A DNA stretch of 64,000 nucleotides from Microbispora triticiradicis (GTDB lineage: Bacteria; Actinomycetota; Actinomycetes; Streptosporangiales; Streptosporangiaceae). The position numbers were made by a program, and so were the translations under genes. Shown piece after piece: positions 42,909 to 51,022 of this stretch. Location: the NCBI GenBank assembly GCA_003260025.2, contig QFZU02000013.1, forward strand, positions 1 to 64,000, in the 5' to 3' direction. Within the stretch, counting starts at the first letter, position 1. Each line of letters begins with the position of its first letter. The notes under the pieces are model-generated. The model saw nothing but the letters and a program-made list of their open reading frames with translations. It had not been told where the DNA came from and searched no databases.

Positions 42909-43691
42909 TCACGCGTCCCTGCGGGTCAGCAGGACGGCGGCCACCCCGTACGGCACGGCCACCCAGGCGACCATGACCACGAGCGCGGCGCCGGGCGAGA
43001 GCAGCGAGCCGCCGACCGAGCCGGGATTGCCGGTGCCGGCCAGCTCACCCGCCAGGGCGCCGGGGAGCACGGAGCCGAGGCGGTCGCCCCACGGGGCCGG
43101 GAGGTTGAAGGCCACGAGGGGGACGACGTACCAGACGGCCACGAGGACGGCGATCGCGGCGACGGCGGACCGCGTGACAGCGGCCAGGCCCAGTCCGAGC
43201 AGCGCGAACATCACGATGGCCAGGCTCATGGCCAGGAAGAGCGGGAGCTGCCGGGCCAGCGGCTCAGTCGACTGCCCCCGGATGGCACGGTCACCGATGA
43301 TCAGCCGCCCCAGCGCGTACGTCGCGAGGATGGCCGCGAACCCGGCGCAGAACGCCACGACCGAGAGGACGGCCGCCTTGGCGGCCAGCACCCGCCCGCG
43401 CGACGGCATCACGGTGAACGTGCTCCGGATCATGCCGGTGGCGTACTCCCCGGAGACGGCGAGCACGCCCAGCACGGCCAGGCACAGCGAGCCGAGCATG
43501 CCGGTCAGCTCCGGCAGCGACGACACGGCGAGGTGGTCCCGCTGATCGGGTGGCAGGCCGTCCCAGAGGCCCGCGGCGTACCACGCCAGCAGGGCCATGA
43601 GGCCGACGACGACCGCCACCACGCCGAGGACGACGGAGGTGGACCGGAGGGTGCGGAGCTTGAGCCACTCGGCGGCGAGCGCGTCGATCAC
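42909..43691 (-). CDS. ABC-2 type transporter permease
   Basis: A 260-residue membrane protein with six helices: VVLGVVAVVVGLMALLAWYAAGL, LGSLCLAVLGVLAVSGEYATGMIRSTFTVMPSRGRVLAAKA (the typical EYxTGxIRxTFTxxPxR motif of this branch), VVAFCAGFAAILATYAL, LAMSLAIVMFALLGLGLAAV, and two more. It overlaps the start of its partner ATPase by 4 nt. Together they form an exporter; substrate unknown but commonly a lipid, antibiotic or peptide. Confidence 0.9.
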   Translation of the reverse strand: MIDALAAEWLKLRTLRSTSVVLGVVAVVVGLMALLAWYAAGLWDGLPPDQRDHLAVSSLPELTGMLGSLCLAVLGVLAVSGEYATGMIRSTFTVMPSRGRVLAAKAAVLSVVAFCAGFAAILATYALGRLIIGDRAIRGQSTEPLARQLPLFLAMSLAIVMFALLGLGLAAVTRSAVAAIAVLVAVWYVVPLVAFNLPAPWGDRLGSVLPGALAGELAGTGNPGSVGGSLLSPGAALVVMVAWVAVPYGVAAVLLTRRDA

Positions 43692-44608
43692 CGGTCGGCC
43701 CTCCCACTCACGTGGTCCGTCACGGCTTCGGTGAGCCGCAGGTAGGTCTCCTCCAGCGAGGCGGCGCGCGGCGTGATCTCGTGCACCGGGATCGCGTGCC
43801 GCGCGGCGAGGTCGCCGATCTCCACCGGGCCGAGCCCGCGCACCGACAGGTCCGCCCCCTCCCCGTTCCCCGACCCGGCCGGAGCGACCGTCCCGCCCGC
43901 GGCGGACAGCGCGGCGGCGAGATCCGCGGCGCGCGGGCTGCGGACGAACACGTCCCGTACGCCCGTGAGGTCGCGCATGGCGGTGTCGGCGAGGAGCCGC
44001 CCGCGGCCGATGATCACGAGGTGGTCGGCGGTGAGCTCCATCTCGCTCATCAGGTGGCTCGACAGAAGCACCGTGCGCCCCTCGGCGGCGAGGCCGCGCA
44101 TCAGTTCGCGGATCCAGCGCACACCGTCCGGGTCGAGGCCGTTGACCGGCTCGTCGAACAGCAGCACGCCGGGGTCGCCGAGCAGCGCGGCGGCGATCCC
44201 GAGGCGTTGCCGCATGCCGAGGGAGAATCCGGCGATCCGCTTGCGCGCGACCCCGGCGAGGCCCACCTGCTCGATGACGGACACGACCCGCTCCCGGCCG
44301 ACGCGGTTGCTGCGGGCGATCCAGCTCAGGTGGCCGAGCGGTGTGCGACCCCCCTGGACCGCCCCGGCGTCCAGGAGCGCGCCCACCTCCCGCATGGGGT
44401 GGCGGATGCGGGAGTAGAGGCGGCCCCCGACAAGCGCCTCACCGCCCGCCGGGTGGTCGAGGCCGAGGATCACCCGCATGGTCGTCGACTTGCCGGCGCC
44501 GTTCGGCCCCAGGAACCCGGTGACCCGGCCTGGTTTCACGTGGAACGTCAGCCCGTCCACGGCGACCGTGCGGCCGAACCGTTTGGTCAGTTCTCTGACT
44601 TCGATCAT
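43688..44608 (-). CDS. ABC transporter ATP-binding protein
   Basis: A 306-residue ATPase from ATG 44608; the same frame is open further upstream across the divergent histidine kinase, but that is shadow. Walker A GPNGAGKST at about 35-43, signature FSLGMRQRLGIAAALL, Walker B VLLFDEPVNGLDPDG, switch His in LLSSHLMSEME. The C-terminal half resembles BcrA-type ATPases (GRGRLLADTAMRDLTG). Divergent from a two-component system, which probably senses the transported compound and controls the exporter. Confidence 0.93.
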   Translation of the reverse strand: MIEVRELTKRFGRTVAVDGLTFHVKPGRVTGFLGPNGAGKSTTMRVILGLDHPAGGEALVGGRLYSRIRHPMREVGALLDAGAVQGGRTPLGHLSWIARSNRVGRERVVSVIEQVGLAGVARKRIAGFSLGMRQRLGIAAALLGDPGVLLFDEPVNGLDPDGVRWIRELMRGLAAEGRTVLLSSHLMSEMELTADHLVIIGRGRLLADTAMRDLTGVRDVFVRSPRAADLAAALSAAGGTVAPAGSGNGEGADLSVRGLGPVEIGDLAARHAIPVHEITPRAASLEETYLRLTEAVTDHVSGRADR

Positions 44609-44728
44609 GCCTCGACGGTCCCGCGCGGCGGCCCCTGTCGGCGTCGGGCCCGGGGGCGATCTTCTCGCCGTTTCTCCGACCACGGGATGACCGACCCCGG
44701 CGGGAGGCGGCCGGGGCTCCGCGCGGTC

Positions 44729-44740
44729 TACCGTGGGCGG
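44729..44740 (+). promoter_or_regulatory. leaderless promoter of the histidine kinase gene
   Basis: TACCGT (44729-44734) then GGGCGG, then GTG 44741. This favours 44741 over the upstream in-frame ATG 44687. Confidence 0.5.
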
Positions 44741-45937
44741 GTGGACGATCCGGACGTGCGGCCGTTGTTTCCCCGGCCGCTGCGCCGTGGTGAGCTGGTC
44801 GCGCTGGACACCCTGGCCGGCCTGGGATACGCGTTCGCGCTGTCCCTCCAGGCGGGCGTCCCGGCCGCGTGGACCACGCACGCCCTGATCGTGGCGATGA
44901 CGCTGCCGGTCGCGGTCAGACGGCGGTGGCCGCTGCCGGTCTTCGGCGTCGTGCTCGCCGCGTCCGTGGCCGCGATGGCGCTCGGCGTCGTCCGCGAGCC
45001 GCTGGCCGCCGCGGCGTACGCGCTCTATCCGGTCGCGCTGACGACGCCGCGGCGCAGGTGGGAGCCGACGACGGCGATCGGTGCGCTGAGCCTGGGGGCG
45101 CTGCTGTTCACCGCGGTCGGCGGCGTGTCGGCGGACCCGGCGTCCAGACGGGTCGTGACCAGCCTGGTGCTCGGCGTGCTCGCGCTGGGCGGCGCTTGGA
45201 CGATCGGCCGGGCGGTGCGGGAACGGCGGGCGTACGCCGCGCGCGGCGCCGAACTGGGGGCCGAGCGGGCGGCCGAGCGCGCGGTCGCCGAGGAACGGCT
45301 GCGCATCGCCCGCGAACTGCACGACGTGGTCTCCCACACGCTGAGCCTCATCGGGGTGAAGGCCGGGGTGGCGGCGCACGTGGCCGACCGGCATCCGGAG
45401 GAGGCGAGGGAGGCGCTGCGGGTCATCGAGGACACCAGCAGGCGTGCCCTCGCGGAGATGCGGCAGGCGCTCGGCGTGTTGCGGGACGACTTTCCCGGCC
45501 GGTCCCCGGTTCCCGGTCTCGCGGCGCTGCCGGAACTGGCGGAGCGGGCGGCCGCCGCGGGCGTGGAGGTCGACCTGGACGTGCGCGTGACGGGCGCCCT
45601 GCCGGAGACGCTGGAACTCGCCGTCCACCGGATCGCGCAGGAGGCCCTCACCAACGTCGTGCGGCACGCGGCTCCCGCCCGGTGCCGGGTCCTCGTGGAG
45701 CGAGACGCGGCCGAGGTGCGGGTCGAGGTGACCGACGACGGCCCGGGCCGCCGTACGCTGCCCCCGGGACCGCCCGGGCACGGGCTGATCGGCATGCGGG
45801 AGCGCGCCCTGCTGTTCGGCGGCGAGTTCACGGCCGGGCCGCGTCCGGAGGGCGGCTTCCGGGTGTTCGCCCGCCTGCCCGCTCCGTCCGCGGCGGAGCC
45901 CGCCGGAGACCCTGCCGCCGAGGTGGAGGACCTGTGA
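44741..45937 (+). CDS. Sensor histidine kinase (NarL-type two-component system)
   Basis: A 398-residue membrane kinase. Residues about 15-135 hold four to five helices (TLAGLGYAFALSLQAGV, VTALPVAVRRRWPLPVFGVVLAASVAA, and others); the HisKA_3 domain follows with the phosphorylated His194 in RELHDVVSHTLSLIGVKAG, and the ATPase domain has the N box ALTNVVRHA and G boxes VTDDGPGRR and GHGLIGMRERALLFGG. The signal is unknown. It overlaps its response regulator by 4 nt (GTGA) and is divergent from an ABC exporter, so the system may control drug or lipid export. Confidence 0.92.
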   Translation: MDDPDVRPLFPRPLRRGELVALDTLAGLGYAFALSLQAGVPAAWTTHALIVAMTLPVAVRRRWPLPVFGVVLAASVAAMALGVVREPLAAAAYALYPVALTTPRRRWEPTTAIGALSLGALLFTAVGGVSADPASRRVVTSLVLGVLALGGAWTIGRAVRERRAYAARGAELGAERAAERAVAEERLRIARELHDVVSHTLSLIGVKAGVAAHVADRHPEEAREALRVIEDTSRRALAEMRQALGVLRDDFPGRSPVPGLAALPELAERAAAAGVEVDLDVRVTGALPETLELAVHRIAQEALTNVVRHAAPARCRVLVERDAAEVRVEVTDDGPGRRTLPPGPPGHGLIGMRERALLFGGEFTAGPRPEGGFRVFARLPAPSAAEPAGDPAAEVEDL

Positions 45938-46623
45938 CCGCACCCGAGCCGATCCGTGTGCTGCTCGCCGACGACCAGGACCTGCTGCGCGGCAGCCTGC
46001 GCCTGCTGGTCGACAGCACGCCCGGGCTGGTCGCGGTCGGCGAGGCCGGAACCGGGACGGAGGCCGTCGAACTGGCGCGGCGGGAGCGTCCCGACGTCGT
46101 CCTGATGGACGTGCGCATGCCCGGCCTGGACGGCATCGAGGCGACCCGGCGGATCTGCGCCGAGTCCTCCACGGTGAAGGTCCTGATCCTCACCACGTTC
46201 GACCTGGACGAGTACGTCTACGCGGGGCTGCGCGCGGGAGCCGGCGGCTTCCTGCTGAAGAACACTCCGCCCGCCGACCTGCTTGCGGCGATCCGCGTCA
46301 TCGCGGCGGGGGAGGGACTGCTGGCGCCGAGCGTCACCCGGCGGCTGATCGCCGAGTTCGCCCGGACCACCCCGGCCGCCCCGTCCGGCCCGCGGTGGTC
46401 CGTGTCGCTGGACGGGCTCACCGGGCGGGAGCGCGAGGTGCTCACCCTCGTCGCGCGCGGCCTGTCCAACCAGGAGATCGCCGCCGCGCTGCACGTGAGC
46501 ACGGCCACGGTGAAGACCCACATCGGCCACCTGATCGCCAAGCTCGGCGCGCGGGACCGGGCCCAGCTCGTCATAGCGGCCTACGAGGGCGGACTCGTCT
46601 CCGCGGCTCCCAGGCGCCCGTGA
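45934..46623 (+). CDS. LuxR/NarL family response regulator
   Basis: A 229-residue regulator; GTG 45934 overlaps the kinase stop. The receiver domain has the acidic pocket DD at 13-14 and the phosphorylated Asp59 in VVLMDVRMPGLDGIEA, with LTTFDLDEYVYAGLRAGAGGFLLKNT as the switch region. The C-terminal GerE helix-turn-helix is GREREVLTLVARGLSNQEIAAALHVSTATVKTHIGHLIAKLGARDRAQLVI. It is the partner of the preceding kinase. The next gene begins 34 nt downstream and may share the transcript. Confidence 0.95.
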   Translation: MTAPEPIRVLLADDQDLLRGSLRLLVDSTPGLVAVGEAGTGTEAVELARRERPDVVLMDVRMPGLDGIEATRRICAESSTVKVLILTTFDLDEYVYAGLRAGAGGFLLKNTPPADLLAAIRVIAAGEGLLAPSVTRRLIAEFARTTPAAPSGPRWSVSLDGLTGREREVLTLVARGLSNQEIAAALHVSTATVKTHIGHLIAKLGARDRAQLVIAAYEGGLVSAAPRRP

Positions 46624-46657
46624 CAGGGTGGACTCTGGTACGAGAGGAAGGGTGACC

Positions 46658-48073
46658 ATGCCGGAAGTCTTCGATGTGATCGTGGTGGGTGCGGGACCCG
46701 CGGGGGAGGTCGTCGCCGGGCGGGTCGCGGCGGCCGGGCTGAGCACCGTCATCGTCGAACGTGAACTGGCCGGTGGGGAGTGTTCCTACTGGGCCTGCAT
46801 GCCGAGCAAGGCGCTGCTGCGGCCGGTCGACCTCGCGGGCGAGGTGAGCCGGGTCCAGGGGCTGCGGCTCGACGGCCCGATCGACGCCGGTGCCGTGCTG
46901 GCCCACCGTGACACCGTGGTCTCGAACTACGACGACTCCGGGCAGGCCAGGTGGCTCGACTCCGCGAAGGTGACGCTCGTACGCGGGGCCGGGCGGCTCA
47001 CCGGCGCCCGGAGCGTGGAGGTCGCGACGGCCGACGGCGGCACGCGCACGCTCACCGCGAACCACGCCGTCGTGCTGGCGACCGGCAGCGTCCCGGTCAT
47101 CCCCCCGGTCGCCGGGCTGGCCGCCGCGCAGCCGTGGACGAACCGCGAGGTGACCGCCGCGCACGCCGCACCGGACCGGCTCGTGGTGATCGGCGGCGGA
47201 GTGGTCGCGTGCGAGATGGCGCAGGCCATGCGCGGGCTCGGGTCGCGGGAAGTCACGATGCTGGTCCGGGGCGGCGGGCTGCTCGACCGGGTGGAGCCCT
47301 TCGCCGGGGAGGCGGTGGCGCGGTCGCTGACCGAGCAGGGGGTCGACGTCCGCCTGCGTGAGAGCGCCGAGAAGGTCGAGCGGCCGGAGCCGGGCGGGGC
47401 GGTGACGGTTCGGCTGACGAGCGGAGACACGATCACGGCCGACGAGATCCTGGTCGCCACCGGACGCCGCCCCGCCATCGGCGATCTCGGCCTGGCGTCG
47501 GTGGGCCTGCCGGAGTCGCGCCCGGTGGGCGTGGACGACAGCATGCGGGCCACCGGCGTGGCCGACGGCTGGCTCTACGCCGTGGGGGACGTCAACGGCA
47601 TGGCGCCGCTCACGCACATGGGCAAGTACCAGGCGCGGATCGCGTCGGACGTGATCGTCGCCCGGGCCCGGGGCGAGGCGGACGACCGGCCCTCGATGCG
47701 CGACCGCGCGGACGGGCTCGGCGCCCCCCAGGTGATCTTCACCGATCCCCAGGTGTGCGCGGTGGGCCGCACCGAGGCGCAGGCCCGTGCCGAGGGCTTC
47801 GACGTACGTGCCGTCGAGTACGAGATGGGCCAGGTGGCCGGGGGCTACCTGCTCGGCGACGGTTACGGTGGCAGGGCCAAGGCGGTGGTCGACGAGAGCC
47901 GCCGCGTGCTGCTCGGCGTGACCTTCGTGGCTCCCGGCGCGGCCGAGCTGCTGCACGCCGCGACGGTCGCGGTCGCCGCCGGGGTCACCCTGGACGACCT
48001 GTGGCACGCCGTGCCCTCCTACCCCACCGTGAGCGAGGTGTGGCTGCGCCTGCTGGAGGAGTACGGACTGTGA
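46658..48073 (+). CDS. FAD-dependent pyridine nucleotide-disulfide oxidoreductase
   Basis: A 471-residue flavoprotein. FAD motif VVGAGPAGEVVAGR, redox disulfide GGECSYWACMPSKALLRP (two cysteines four residues apart), NAD motif VVIGGGVVACEMAQAMRGLG, YAVGDVNGMAPLTHMGKYQ, and the C-terminal dimerisation domain with HAVPSYPTVSEVW where a His serves as base. It belongs to the dihydrolipoamide dehydrogenase/mercuric reductase family; the substrate is not determined, and no 2-oxoacid dehydrogenase is nearby. GAGAGGAAGG lies 7 nt before ATG 46658. A strong terminator follows. Confidence 0.9.
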   Translation: MPEVFDVIVVGAGPAGEVVAGRVAAAGLSTVIVERELAGGECSYWACMPSKALLRPVDLAGEVSRVQGLRLDGPIDAGAVLAHRDTVVSNYDDSGQARWLDSAKVTLVRGAGRLTGARSVEVATADGGTRTLTANHAVVLATGSVPVIPPVAGLAAAQPWTNREVTAAHAAPDRLVVIGGGVVACEMAQAMRGLGSREVTMLVRGGGLLDRVEPFAGEAVARSLTEQGVDVRLRESAEKVERPEPGGAVTVRLTSGDTITADEILVATGRRPAIGDLGLASVGLPESRPVGVDDSMRATGVADGWLYAVGDVNGMAPLTHMGKYQARIASDVIVARARGEADDRPSMRDRADGLGAPQVIFTDPQVCAVGRTEAQARAEGFDVRAVEYEMGQVAGGYLLGDGYGGRAKAVVDESRRVLLGVTFVAPGAAELLHAATVAVAAGVTLDDLWHAVPSYPTVSEVWLRLLEEYGL

Positions 48074-48088
48074 GACAGGCGGTGTGAG

Positions 48089-48114
48089 GGCCGGGGCGTG
48101 TCCCCGGCCTTTTT
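48089..48114 (+). terminator. intrinsic terminator of the two-component/oxidoreductase transcript
   Basis: GGCCGGGG (48089-48096) pairs with CCCCGGCC (48102-48109) around CGTGT, followed by a run of T. Confidence 0.9.
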
Positions 48115-48375
48115 CATTTCATTCCGGCGGTGATTGATTTGGGTTCTATGTCGGATATCGAATAAGCGGCCCGATGCGACAGTGATGAATAATTCGGACT
48201 CCCTCATTCTGAGAGCGGCAAACACCTGGGAAAACATGGGGGCGGTCGTTTGTGTCGGCAGAACCGGGGAGATTTACCGGCTGGCAGGATGTTCCCACGG
48301 TGAACACCGGGGAGGAACGTCCTCGCCGAGCTGCAATCTCGATTTCTCGAGCATCGCTGTTTGAAAGGTACGGAA

Positions 48376-48684
48376 ATGCGTAAGCGCACGAATCTCGTCA
48401 AGGGGCTGATGGCCGGCGCGGTGCTGGCCGGAGGTGTGGTCGTGGCCGCGCCGGCGATGGCCGCGGTGGCCGCTCCGCAGGCTCAGCCGACGTGTACCAC
48501 GATCACGGTCACGATCACCGACTGCCCGCCGACCGCGACGCCGACGCCGAAGGTGACGACCCTGGAGGAGCCGAGCCCGGACCCGACCTGTACGCCGACC
48601 TGCGTCGCCTGCCCGCCGATCCTCTGGAGGAGGCACCTTCTCGACGTGGCGCTCCTCGTCGACCTGGGTATCCGCATCGGCTGA
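48376..48684 (+). CDS. Small secreted Cys-rich protein, C-terminal motif shared with the next gene
   Basis: A 102-residue precursor; GAAAGG lies 7 nt before ATG 48376. Residues 1-32 are a signal peptide (GLMAGAVLAGGVVVAAPAMAAVAAP). The mature region has five cysteines: CTTITVTITDC, then after a Thr/Pro linker CTPTCVAC, and ends with PPILWRRHLLDVALLVDLGIRIG. The end, a hydrophobic helix-like LL..ALLVDLGIRIG, is also found in the next gene as LLRLGLAVDAGLQVG. No known family was recognised. The C-terminal helix might anchor or insert in membrane or polymer. The stop codon lies in a tandem repeat. Confidence 0.75.
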   Translation: MRKRTNLVKGLMAGAVLAGGVVVAAPAMAAVAAPQAQPTCTTITVTITDCPPTATPTPKVTTLEEPSPDPTCTPTCVACPPILWRRHLLDVALLVDLGIRIG

Positions 48685-48720
48685 GTGCGAATCAGCCGAG
48701 TGCGAATCGGCTGAATGGGA
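48679..48720 (+). repeat. 15-bp tandem repeat across a stop codon
   Basis: GGCTGAGTGCGAATC (48679-48693), AGCCGAGTGCGAATC (48694-48708) and the partial GGCTGAATGGGA (48709-48720). The first contains the TGA stop of the small secreted protein. Confidence 0.85.
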
Positions 48721-48919
48721 GACCGGGATCGGTGATTGCGCGGACGGCCCGTCGCGGCGCCGGTCCCGGTATCGGCCGCCGGAAGTCCGGCCGGCCACGT
48801 CGGCATTCGAGCTCCGCGTATCGGGACAAGCGGTAAGTGCGGGCGGTTGACCAGATCGCGCCGGTGTCACCTGACCAGCCAGGAAATGGCTCGGACATCG
48901 CTACTGCGAGGAAGAAGAG

Positions 48920-49789
48920 TTGAAGAACTGCATGGGCATGCGAGTGGCGGTCAGCGTGGGCGCCGTCGTCACCGGAGGGTTCGTGGCCCTCGGCGCGGTC
49001 GTCGCCGCGCCGGCGCAGGCCGTACCGGGAGACGGAGTGCCGATCACGGTGCGGCGACCCGCCGTCAGCGTCCACCCGGCCGCCCGCCACCCCCGGCACG
49101 GCAAGCGTCCGCACAAGCAGCGGCAGCCGGAGCGGCAGCGTCCCCACCAGCGGGAGCCCCAGCCTCAGCGTCCGCGGCCGAACCTCCCCTCGGCGGCCGT
49201 CCCGCCCAGCACGACGGGGCCGCAGGCTCCGGGAATGCCGTCCGGCAACCAGGGCCCCGGCGGTCCGGCGATCGGCAACGGCCCCGGGTGGGCCATGCCG
49301 CCCGTGCAGAACCTGCCGGAGGGCGAGGACGTGCCGATCTTCACGACGCCGGAGCGGCTTCCGGCGCCCGACGTCCCGGAGATCGTCGTGCCTCCGGTGC
49401 AGAACGTCGTGCACGTTCCCCACGGCTCGGAGACTCCCAGCCCGCCGGCGAAGCCGCCGGTCACGCCGCCCGTGAAGGTGTCCAGCCCGCCGCCCGCGAA
49501 GCCGACCGACCCGCCGCCCGTGAAGGTGCCCAGCCCGCCGCCCGCGAAGCCACCGGTCACGCCGCCCGTGAAGGTGCCCAGCCCGCCGCCCGCGAAGCCG
49601 ACCGACCCGCCGCCCGTGACGCGGTCCGGCCCGGCGCCCGGCAGGCCATGCACCTGCACCAGCACACCTTGCGTGACGTGCTGCACCACCTGCACCTACG
49701 ATGACGACCCGCTCCTGCGACTCGGGCTCGCCGTGGACGCGGGGCTGCAGGTGGGACTTCCCCTGCTGAGCCTGGGCGGCCTGTTGTAA
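48920..49789 (+). CDS. Secreted Pro-rich protein with Cys cluster and shared C-terminal motif
   Basis: A 289-residue precursor. TTG 48920 is preferred because GAGGAAG lies 5 nt upstream (ATG 48932 is possible). A signal peptide (VAVSVGAVVTGGFVALGAVVAAPAQA) is followed by a basic Arg/His/Pro/Gln-rich segment, a neutral linker, then four 16-residue repeats of the type AKPPVTPPVKVPSPPP. After GRP comes a dense cysteine cluster, CTCTSTPCVTCCTTC, and the C-terminus DPLLRLGLAVDAGLQVGLPLLSLGGLL. Architecture and end match the preceding gene, so they are probably paralogs. The function is unknown; a surface or cell wall-bound role is possible. Confidence 0.75.
   Translation: MKNCMGMRVAVSVGAVVTGGFVALGAVVAAPAQAVPGDGVPITVRRPAVSVHPAARHPRHGKRPHKQRQPERQRPHQREPQPQRPRPNLPSAAVPPSTTGPQAPGMPSGNQGPGGPAIGNGPGWAMPPVQNLPEGEDVPIFTTPERLPAPDVPEIVVPPVQNVVHVPHGSETPSPPAKPPVTPPVKVSSPPPAKPTDPPPVKVPSPPPAKPPVTPPVKVPSPPPAKPTDPPPVTRSGPAPGRPCTCTSTPCVTCCTTCTYDDDPLLRLGLAVDAGLQVGLPLLSLGGLL
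49448..49639 (+). repeat. four 48-nt in-frame repeats
   Basis: Units at 49448-49495, 49496-49543, 49544-49591 and 49592-49639 encode AKPPVTPPVKVSSPPP, AKPTDPPPVKVPSPPP, AKPPVTPPVKVPSPPP and AKPTDPPPVTRSGPAP. Units 1 and 3, and 2 and 4, are most alike, so a 96-nt pair was duplicated. Confidence 0.9.
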
Positions 49790-49839
49790 GAGGCAGGCGT
49801 CCATCTCAGGCAAGACCTCACCCGGTCGCGGCCTCCGGT

Positions 49840-50490
49840 TCAGCCCGGCCGGGTGACCACGGCGGGCCGGCGCGGGTCCTCGACGCGGACGACCACGTCG
49901 GCGGCCCGCGCCGGGCCCGTCTCGCGTTCGTACCGTTCGTAGGCGGGCAGCGTCCAGTGCTCCTCGGGCGGCGTGCGGCGCGCCAGCGCGGCCGGCGACA
50001 GGGACAGGTGGATCGTCAGGTCGAACGGCAGGCCGCGGCCGAGCAGCAGCGCGCCGTCCACCAGCGCCACCCCGCCCGGCGGCAGCGTGACGTAGCCGGC
50101 CCGCGTGGCCCGGTCCCGCACGCTGTCCCACAGCGAGGGCAGCACCCGGCCGCCACCGCCCGGCTCCAGCGGCCCCAGCACCTCGCGGACGAGGCCGGCC
50201 GCGTCCAGCCACTCGTCGTGGAACACGTCGGGGTCGGTCCGGCCGAACTCCAGCCGCAGCGACGCGGGGCGCAGGAAGCCCGACGCGGGCGCCCGCAGGA
50301 CCTCCCTGCCGCGCAGGCGCAGCGGGCCGGCCAGGGCGTCGGCCAGCCGTCCCGGCCCGGCGGCGGGAGCGCCGTCCACCGCGACGCGCACCCACGCGTC
50401 GCGCGGCCGGGCGGCGATCAGATTGGCCAGTTCCTCCACGAGCAGGGACGGGGACACGGGACGGGCGAGCACCCGTCCATCATCCGCCAC
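49840..50490 (-). CDS. Uridine kinase-like protein with degenerate P-loop
   Basis: A 216-residue protein of the fold annotated as uridine kinase in actinomycetes. The core starts VRVAVDGAPAAGPGRLADALAGPLRLRGREV, where the usual Walker A lysine (GxxGxGKT) is absent: GAPAAGPGR has no K. Later segments are DPDVFHDEWLDAAGLVREVLGPLEPGG, VALVDGALLLGRGLPFDLTIHLSLSPAALARR and ARAADVVVRVEDPRRPAVV, matching the lid and base-binding parts. Nucleoside phosphorylation is doubtful. GTG 50490 or 50472 could start it. It is followed on the same strand, at a distance of 42 nt upstream, by the split-barrel gene. Confidence 0.7.
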   Translation of the reverse strand: MADDGRVLARPVSPSLLVEELANLIAARPRDAWVRVAVDGAPAAGPGRLADALAGPLRLRGREVLRAPASGFLRPASLRLEFGRTDPDVFHDEWLDAAGLVREVLGPLEPGGGGRVLPSLWDSVRDRATRAGYVTLPPGGVALVDGALLLGRGLPFDLTIHLSLSPAALARRTPPEEHWTLPAYERYERETGPARAADVVVRVEDPRRPAVVTRPG

Positions 50491-50532
50491 TCCCGGCGGC
50501 CCGCGGACACCGGCGGCTGCCCGGTGCCACGG

Positions 50533-50940
50533 TCAGCGGTTGAGCCTGCGGCCGGAGATCTGCTCGGGGGCCATCACGATGAAGTGGTCGCGGGTCCCGG
50601 GCACCCAGGGCGACAGCGGCAGCGCCGACAGGCGGTCGATCTCCTCGGGTTCCGACACCGCGCGGGCGTGCCCCACCGCGGTCACCGACCAGCCCGTACG
50701 GAACGTCGCGTCGAACTCGTCGGCCTCGAAGGCGACGACGGCGTTCCGCGCCGCCGCGGCGAGCTTGGAACCCGCGGCGGTGCGGATGACGATGTTCCCG
50801 TCGAGCAGGCAGAAGTTGACCGGCTGGACGGCGGGGAGGGCCCGGTCGGTGAAGACGATCCTGCCGATGGGGGTGGAGGCCAGCAGGTTCAGACATTCCC
50901 CTCCCGGGAGAATCTCAAGGCCGGCCGAGTCGAGCTTCAT
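50533..50940 (-). CDS. Pyridoxamine 5'-phosphate oxidase family (flavin split-barrel) protein
   Basis: A 135-residue protein from ATG 50940: LLASTPIGRIVFTDRALPAVQPVNFCLLDGNIVIRTAAGSKLAAAARNAVVAFEADEFDATFRTGWSVTAVGHARAVSEPEEIDRL, the usual small PNPOx-like fold that binds FMN or F420. The Arg/Thr and Trp positions in IRTAAGSKL and GWSV are flavin contacts in the family. A DosR-like inverted repeat stands 38 bp upstream, so the gene may belong to a hypoxia or redox-stress regulon, where such proteins are common in actinobacteria. Confidence 0.87.
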   Translation of the reverse strand: MKLDSAGLEILPGGECLNLLASTPIGRIVFTDRALPAVQPVNFCLLDGNIVIRTAAGSKLAAAARNAVVAFEADEFDATFRTGWSVTAVGHARAVSEPEEIDRLSALPLSPWVPGTRDHFIVMAPEQISGRRLNR

Positions 50941-50977
50941 GTCTGCAAGCCTGCGTGATCGGCCCGCCGGCGGGTTA

Positions 50978-50991
50978 GGGACGAAGGTCCC
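50978..50991 (-). promoter_or_regulatory. DosR/DevR-like box
   Basis: On the minus strand GGGAC-CTTC-GTCCC, perfect arms and a 4-bp centre, 38-51 bp upstream of the split-barrel gene. The mycobacterial DosR consensus is GGGACTWWAGTCCC, which has the same arms and spacing. Confidence 0.55.
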
Positions 50992-51022
50992 GTCATCGCC
51001 GTCGATCGGCCTCCCGACGCGG

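Noticed and set aside
41840..48158. Shared 11-mer ATATCCGACAT at 41840-41850 and, inverted, at 48148-48158
   Set aside because: An 11-base match between two places in 64 kb is expected by chance many times, and flanks do not match.
49448..49639. Collagen- or antigen-like domain in the Pro-rich repeats
   Set aside because: The units are 16-residue Pro/Lys/Val linkers, not Gly-X-Y triplets, and look like a flexible spacer.
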